The notes under the pieces were generated by a model. That model saw only the letters and a list, made by a program, of their open reading frames with translations. It was not told the DNA's origin and ran no database searches. Below are positions 58,486 to 64,000 of a stretch of DNA of 64,000 nucleotides, piece by piece. Position numbers and translations under genes: made by a program. The stretch's first letter is position 1. The number at the start of each line of letters is the position of its first letter. Origin of the DNA: Cryptomeria japonica (taxonomy: Eukaryota > Streptophyta > Pinopsida > Cupressales > Cupressaceae); contig NC_081414.1 of NCBI RefSeq assembly GCF_030272615.1, positions 821,621,896-821,685,895 on the forward strand, given 5' to 3'.

Positions 58486-60118
58486 AGTGTAATTATAGGT
58501 GACTCATGTATAATCATTGGTATCTGTGTTTCATCCTGAAGTGGAAGGACCCCTTTGATCTTGTGATGGAAGCAGATTCTTAAACTTGAGATGATCATTA
58601 TTTGATGTTTTTGGGTTGTTTCCTTCAATTTCAATCTCTCCTTGGTCAATAAGATCCTAAACAAGATCTTCCAGTCTATGACAATTACTTGTTTTATACC
58701 CTTTCCCTTGGTGGAATTTGCAATGTTCGTTAACTCTCCACCATGGAGGTTTGACCTAAGGTTCGTAATTAGATGTCTTTGGTAAGGTCACCAGATTTGA
58801 AGAGACCAATTGACGTAGAACTGTTTCAATAGGTTCCCCTAAGGGAGTGTATGTACATTTTGGTTTATAATTTTGTTGTTGTTGCCTCAGTTCCTCTTGT
58901 GCTGCATTGCGTCCTTGATTTTGCGAAGGAGCAACCATGTTTTTCTTAGGAGGTGGATTTTGCCCCGAAAATTGGACCACAGGTTGTGCACTCTTTATAG
59001 TCCTTGCATCTACAACCTCGTCATTGACGATGTTTTTGTTTTTATTCCAGAAGTTGGGTTTGTCACTTTCAAAGCATGGGCGAGATCCATCTTTTAGTTC
59101 ATTGTATATCTTGATAAGTCCATTTTTATTGAGGGCCCGTTCACATTTTAACCCTTGGGCGATCATGTTAGCAAAGGATTATGTGCCTTTCATGTCTAGG
59201 TGGAATTCCATTTCATCGTTCAAGTTGGAAATAAATATTTCCACTAGCTCTCATTTAGGTAGATGAAGAGAACGCCTACTAGATAGTTGTCTCCACCATT
59301 GCAGGAAAGTTGAAAAATAGTTCCCCTATTTTTTGCTTAGTATTACACAGATCTTCCATGGTGACATCGCGTTCTATGCTGTGTGAATAATGTGCAATGA
59401 ATTTTTGGACCAATTCTTCGAATGTCCTAATGCCGCTTGTTAGTCAGGAAAAGCATTGTGTGGTTGTCCCTCCCAAACTCTGAGGAAAGAGGTGCATTAG
59501 ATATGTGTCTTCATATGCCACTTCTAGGCAAGCTAAGTGAAATTCCCTGACATGATCTCAAGGGTCTCCTTTTCCCTGATATTTTTTAAACTTAGGTGTT
59601 TCAAACCCTCATGGAAAAGGTGGCATATGTAAATTACTATCAAAGGGATAGGGACAACTATCATTAAGTGAAAACTGGGTAGTTTTCACATCACTGTGGA
59701 GTTGTTGGGCTATATTCTCGACTTCTTGCATCAACATGTCAATGTCATTAGGAGGAGGAGGAGGTGGGGGATTTCCTTGATTAAGGTCATATCTGAAGTT
59801 ATCTTGACCTCTTCCACCCTCATTATGACTATGGTGTTCCGATGCTTTCCATAATTGTGCAGTATCAAAATCAGAGGTTAGTTTGGCTCCTTCTTGAACA
59901 AATCTCAAAAAGTGAGCATCAACATTGTTTTTGAGGATTTCATCGAAAAGTCGATTGAAGAGGGGGTTGTGTTGTGCCCTTTCTATGGCTTCGGGAGTGG
60001 GAGTACTAGGATTTTCATCATTTGCATTTCCTCCAAGGGCTTATTGGAATTCATTGAGATTTTCCTCCTCTTCTTCTTCAAGTTCTAGTTGCCTAGTCCT
60101 TGATCTGGTTTGAGCCAT
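58486..60118 (-). pseudogene. gag of element B
   Basis: ATG at 60118 (MAQTRSRTRQLELEEEEEEN) is a typical acidic start of Tat/Athila Gags. A Pro run and then the Gag core follow: FKKYQGKGDP*DHVREFHLA, YLMHLFPQSLGGTTTQCF and FEELVQKFIAHYSHSIERD, where other gypsy Gags are similar. The Cys/His segment CKFHQGKGYKTSNCHRL (about 58690) is the zinc-binding region of these polyproteins. Many stops (mainly TAG and TAA) and frameshifts near 59340 and 59170. Confidence 0.82.
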
Positions 60119-62930
60119 TTTGTTTGAGAGTTGTTGTTGAAGTTTGGTGAAAATGATTGTGAGCTAGTGATGGAATGAGAGATAAATGTTTGGTGAAGTG
60201 TTTAGCATATAGATCCCTAACAGTAAAGGTTTGATGTTACCAAAGTCCTTCTATGAATTGCTTGTTGTGTTTGTTGACAATGTTTGATATGATAAGGTAT
60301 AGCAAGGTCTGAGATGTGTTACAAACAAAGCTACCTAGTAATGAGAGGATGCACTCATAGACTAGTTTTAACCTACATAGAAATGCCTCTTAGGATGAGT
60401 TTATCCTAGATGTAGAGACACTCTAAAGAGTGATATGTTGTTTTGATTTAAGCAATATCTAAAAAGAACTTAGGACAAGACCTCTTTATGTTTCAAGAGT
60501 TGGAATGGATTGATGATGTATGAATGTGAGAATGGATGAAATTTTAACTTCAATAAACACTTTATGTTACGAAGGGGACAAATTCTTCTTCTTGTCTCTC
60601 GGGGGTTGATGGTTCTTCTCGAGCTATGTTATATGTAATGTAGATGTATGAAAAGAAGGTAGGATTGATTTTTCCTCCTTTTGTTTTTATGATAACTCAA
60701 ATCTCTATATTGAGTAAAAGATTTGTGGTTCAAAGACTCTTGATAAAAATCGTTGGATTTTCATTGAATATATAAACGCATATGATGCAAGCAGGCTCTG
60801 TGTGAGACAAAAATTTGTCTATTGAGATAGAAAAATTTCCCTCTTTTGATGAAAGCCTTTGAGCTCAATGGTCTTTTCTTCAGATTGATATGTTGATGAA
60901 GTTTCTTCCTTCTGAAAATGTCAAGGATGATCATATAATTTGATATCTTTTTTGCACTTTGTTTTGATTTTTTACCAAATATTTGGTTTTGAAAATTGGT
61001 GTTGGATGAATACTTGTTTTTGAATTGGTTTTGATTTTCTTTGACAAGAAAACAGAGCAAGCACACAAACACAATAATGTTGCCTCAAAAGGCACAAATA
61101 AGTGTGGGTCTAAATCAACCCAATCTTTGAACTTTTTGACCCCTTTCCAAATATTTTTGTGTATGTTTTTCCAAAAGCCTGAAGTCAGCTCAATTTATCA
61201 CTGGTCCGACACAAAATGAAGACACATTAAAACACACTTTATCCATAAGGTCAAATGGCCAGTTGCAATAATTTCAGCCCACATATTGATATTTCTTCAA
61301 CTTTGGTACTACATACCTTATGAGTCCTGCTGTAGTAGGTAAGCATGTGATATACTAAGTCTTGTGTGAGCATAATAGATAGATGATCCCTATGATGGGG
61401 GAGTCACCACTTTTATCAAGCTACAAGTAGCCTTTCAAAAAGCCTTGTTTCTACTCAAGGAAATATGTATGGTGAGTATCTTGGGAGAAAAACCATCTAT
61501 GCTCTTGCACTGAATTTATCACAAATATTCTCAATCAATAGAATGGGTGGGTTTCTATATAAAAAGGTGTCTAGTAATTTTCGATGTTTTTGGACATAAG
61601 TTCATTCTGCAGTGACTCACTTAAGAGTCTTGTAACTTGTGGTGGGGACCATATGTCCTTTTGGAAAGTTACACTATAGGAACAACTATACCCAAGTCTA
61701 CAACTTTCGCTCACACCTGATTTCTATAGCAGCTCAAAAGATTTACCACGAGGTTGTTCCCAAGAGTGATGTGTCTCTTGGCAGACCTCTCTTAAAAAGA
61801 ATTTTTTTGAGTGTTACTAACACTTTTCTCTTGCACCTCGGACCATGAATGCCAAGGGAGAGGATAGTGTGTGTCAGAAGTAGAACGTCTCGACAAACTT
61901 TACACAAGTGTGCCAATCACCAAAAACACTTGTTCTTTTTAACCAAAATATAGCAATGTGATCTAGCTATTTGGAGATGTTGCTCCAACAATCATGGTGT
62001 TCTTTTTAACTTCAAAGGCAAAATGTTTTGTAGTCTAAGAATTTGAAATCCTAGTCAACTGAATTGAGAACACGTTTTTGCTTGAAGTAAAATCGCTTTG
62101 AACTTGAAGGAAAAATGGCTTGTTCTTTCTTGCCCAAAATGATGTGTGGATTGTCATTTCTTTAAGTTGATGCAAGAAACAAAATTTGTGTTGTTGATTT
62201 TAAGCACCAAAATAAAGATTTTTCTCCTATCTTGCAAAAAAGAAATTTTGTTGGGTTTTGAAATTGTGATTCTTTTTACCTTTGACAAATGAGATTCTTT
62301 TTACAAGCCCAAAACAAAAATGTGTGACTCTTTTTAAGAGCCCAAATTGAAAAGTGAATTTTATTTAAACTAAAATAAAAGTGAATTAATTTTTAAGCCA
62401 ACTTTGAAAAAGTTAGTAAAACAACTAAATTTACTTCCTAATCTAATTTTAAAACCTGCACAAAGAGATAAACAATTAGCAAAAATGATTATGGTGGGCT
62501 TCTACAAGCCTAAATTCTGATTTTTCGGTCACAAAAAGCCTTTCTTACAACTCTCTGTTGTAATAGCACTACTATTTGTGAAAACAGAAGTGCCATTTAA
62601 CATGAAAGTGCTAAATAACAAATGAAATCGCTAAAATAAGTGCAAAAACGCTAAAAGAACTCTGTCAGACAGACTTAATTCTAGCAAACAGTGAGTTGAA
62701 AGTGCTAAAAATAGATACGATAGCGCTATCTAATGGTCAATAGCGCTAAAAGACGGACAATAGCATCAGTTGAGAGACAATGTCGCTATTATTAGGAATA
62801 ATAGTGCTAAAGTACCCACTTTCAAAGGCACTAAAACGTGAACTAAGGCACTAAAGCATGACCTGTGTGTCAATGAAAACATGCAAAAGTTAGTAGTTTT
62901 AAAAAAAATGATATCGGGAGGTTGCATCTT
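60119..62930 (-). other. Untranslated leader of element B
   Basis: About 2.8 kb between PBS and gag ATG, AT-rich, without a convincing gene. Frames at 60761-61219 and 61639-61848 have no recognisable features. Long leaders are usual in Tat-type elements. The array at 62563-62862 lies near the PBS. Confidence 0.55.
62563..62862 (+). repeat. Short-repeat array in leader of element B
   Basis: About fourteen degenerate copies of CAATAGCGCTAAAA (variants AAGTGCTAAAAATAG, ATCGCTAAAATAA, AATAGTGCTAAAG, GGCACTAAAAC). Each contains an AGCGCT-like core with A-rich right flank and CAAT/AAT left flank. It is the reverse complement of the unit in the PMD intron (47885-48150). Confidence 0.75.
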
Positions 62931-62951
62931 CGATTCACGTCAGGTTCACCA
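62931..62951 (-). promoter_or_regulatory. Primer binding site of element B (tRNA-Trp type)
   Basis: The element strand reads TGGTGAACCTGACGTGAATC(G), five bases after the LTR. The plus strand, CGATTCACGTCAGGTTCACCA in two parts CGATTCACGT and CAGGTTCACCA, matches the 3' end of plant tRNA-Trp, including CCA, as I remember it, with one mismatch. Confidence 0.75.
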
Positions 62952-62956
62952 AATGA

Positions 62957-63395
62957 TGCTCTACAAAAAGGATGGTTAGGATGACAAACACTAATAAAAA
63001 AGCAACAAACAAGTGTTAGTGTTAGGAAATCAAAGATCAAACTCTATCCTAAGCAAGCATATCAATAGAGACACTAAAAGAAAAATAGAACATTTAACAA
63101 AGAAAATAAATGCATCAAGGCATCTCCAAATGCCTTCCACCATGCTTGTAGCTTCTCCTCCCTTGTTCCTCTCCTCTCCAAGTTCCCAAATGAATGTAGC
63201 TCTTAGCAGTTTTTTGCACTATTCTGGATGTCTTATGGAGGTTCAAGATTGTAAATGCTTTAAACTATGCAAATGCAAGTGTAAAACAAACTAAATATGA
63301 TATATTATGTAATTAACTAAGATTAATTTTAGCCCAAAATGACAATGTGAGATGATTATGCTAAATGCTCTCTAAAATTCACTATAAGTTAGATG
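62957..63395 (-). repeat. 5' LTR of element B, partial
   Basis: Matches 26473-26923 closely. Cut at 63396 by the LTR of element G; the rest lies outside the window. Confidence 0.88.
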
Positions 63396-64000
63396 TGTTG
63401 GCAAATGCACACTCCAATGAGACATTGTAGGTGATTGAAGGTTTTGTAATTGATGGCAACCTTACAATCCTATGACACCGGTAAGGCAATTCACCGGCAC
63501 TACCAAGATCAGATTCTACATCGACACTCAGGCTACTAACACCGGCAGTAAAAGGAAGCATACCGGCACAGGAAGCCGACAAGAATTTTATTGATAATGT
63601 ATTTTGTTTATTATTGTAAAAATATTGTAAGCCGACTTGGCATAATGTAAAATGACTCTTATATAAGAGAGATCATTGCAGGAACATTGTAATGATAAAG
63701 GATAAAGTATGGATGAATGTAATTAGGCAAAATAAGGCAAACCTATTATGCGAATTATAGGTTAAGGGTTCATGTAAGTAGCAAAGCTATAAACTGATAC
63801 TGGATCTGACATAGTAGATGCTATTTTGAAGAAGTACAAGACATTGGATTTATATAATCCATTTTGTAAGTTAGTGAGACTTCTATTTTGAGCAATGAGC
63901 TCTAGGCACTTGGCCTTCCTGCATGTGAAGGCCACTCTTGTAACAGTAATATTCTCTTATTGGCCAGTAAGTGAATATTGTGGGTCACAAATCCCATCGA
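63396..64000 (+). repeat. LTR of element G (copia type), runs off the window
   Basis: Starts TGTTGGCAAATGC and contains the alternating ACCGGC motifs and a TATA box (CTTATATAAGAG, 63658-63669). It ends the window in GTGGGTCACAAATCCCATCGA, which is also in the H LTR (reverse complement near 7690). Left flank AGATG (63391-63395) is the presumed target duplication. Confidence 0.8.

Larger units (their letters stand above)
26473..63395 (-). mobile_element. Element B: Tat-like Ty3/gypsy element, interrupted by C, A and G
   Basis: On the minus strand: 5' LTR (62957 onward, cut by G at 63396), PBS 62931-62951, leader, gag-pol 60118 to 52815, hairpin motif 52636-52700, antisense PMD gene 47724-50431, PPT 47343-47358, and a 3' LTR in three pieces (46623-47342, 33277-33529, 26473-26923) separated by A and C. 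Pieces outside A and C total about 17 kb. The pair 26473-26923 and 62957-63395 proves the LTR relationship. It is the only element in this family here with a recognisable full polyprotein and could have been the helper for A-type elements. Confidence 0.85.

Noticed and set aside
62931-62951. Fragment of a tRNA-Trp gene
   Set aside because: Only the 3' acceptor/T-arm end is present, with CCA, which is not encoded in plant nuclear tRNA genes. It lies 5 nt from an LTR, so it is a primer binding site.

Overview
The window looks like intergenic DNA from a very large plant nuclear genome. It is AT-rich, I recognise no host gene, and nearly every base belongs to old, mutated, nested LTR retrotransposons. 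The element types (Ty1/copia primed by initiator tRNA-Met, and Ty3/gypsy Tat-like elements with a dual RNase H) are plant types. The bulky, slowly decaying nesting suggests a gymnosperm, probably a conifer. That assignment is inference and rests on no single marker.

Layout. 1-2212: 3' end of a plus-strand element (I) with a 1.66 kb LTR, abutting two opposed copia-LTR fragments (2213-2625). 2626-7463: a minus-strand, badly broken coding region for an unrecognised protein (J). 7464-14120: a complete minus-strand element (H) with copia-type LTRs, PBS and PPT but no pol; it carries a coiled-coil/four-zinc-knuckle ORF and a ~1,080-codon ORF of unknown function. 14470-~20560: the 3' part of a plus-strand Tat-like gypsy element (E). 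21652-23050: the tail of another copia-like element (F). 23057-26472: the 5' half of a copia element (D).

From 26473 to the window end, D is interrupted by B, a minus-strand Tat-like gypsy element. Its gag, protease, RT, dual RNase H and integrase remnants run from 60118 down to 52815. B's own 3' LTR is split twice: by copia element C (26924-33271, TSD GTTTT) and by element A (33530-46617, TSD AAAGC). B's 5' LTR is split by element G at 63396. A is non-autonomous but shares B's tRNA-Trp-type PBS and its PPT, and has one long proline/glutamine-rich ORF in place of gag-pol.

The most interesting system is shared by A, B and E. Each has, on its sense strand after the integrase (or the equivalent place in A), an A-rich tract and then two 24-25 nt hairpins separated by exactly 15 nt, with base-pair covariation. 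Next comes an antisense gene with its own TATA box, a short first exon, an intron filled with an element-specific short-repeat array, and a plant-mobile-domain (PMD) protein. Last come a near-identical PPT and a TGTAG... LTR. In A and B, where the 5' leader is visible, it carries the same short repeat as the intron array, and in B the two arrays are reverse complements. This looks like one replicon family with a conserved RNA element, an antisense accessory gene and matched terminal arrays.
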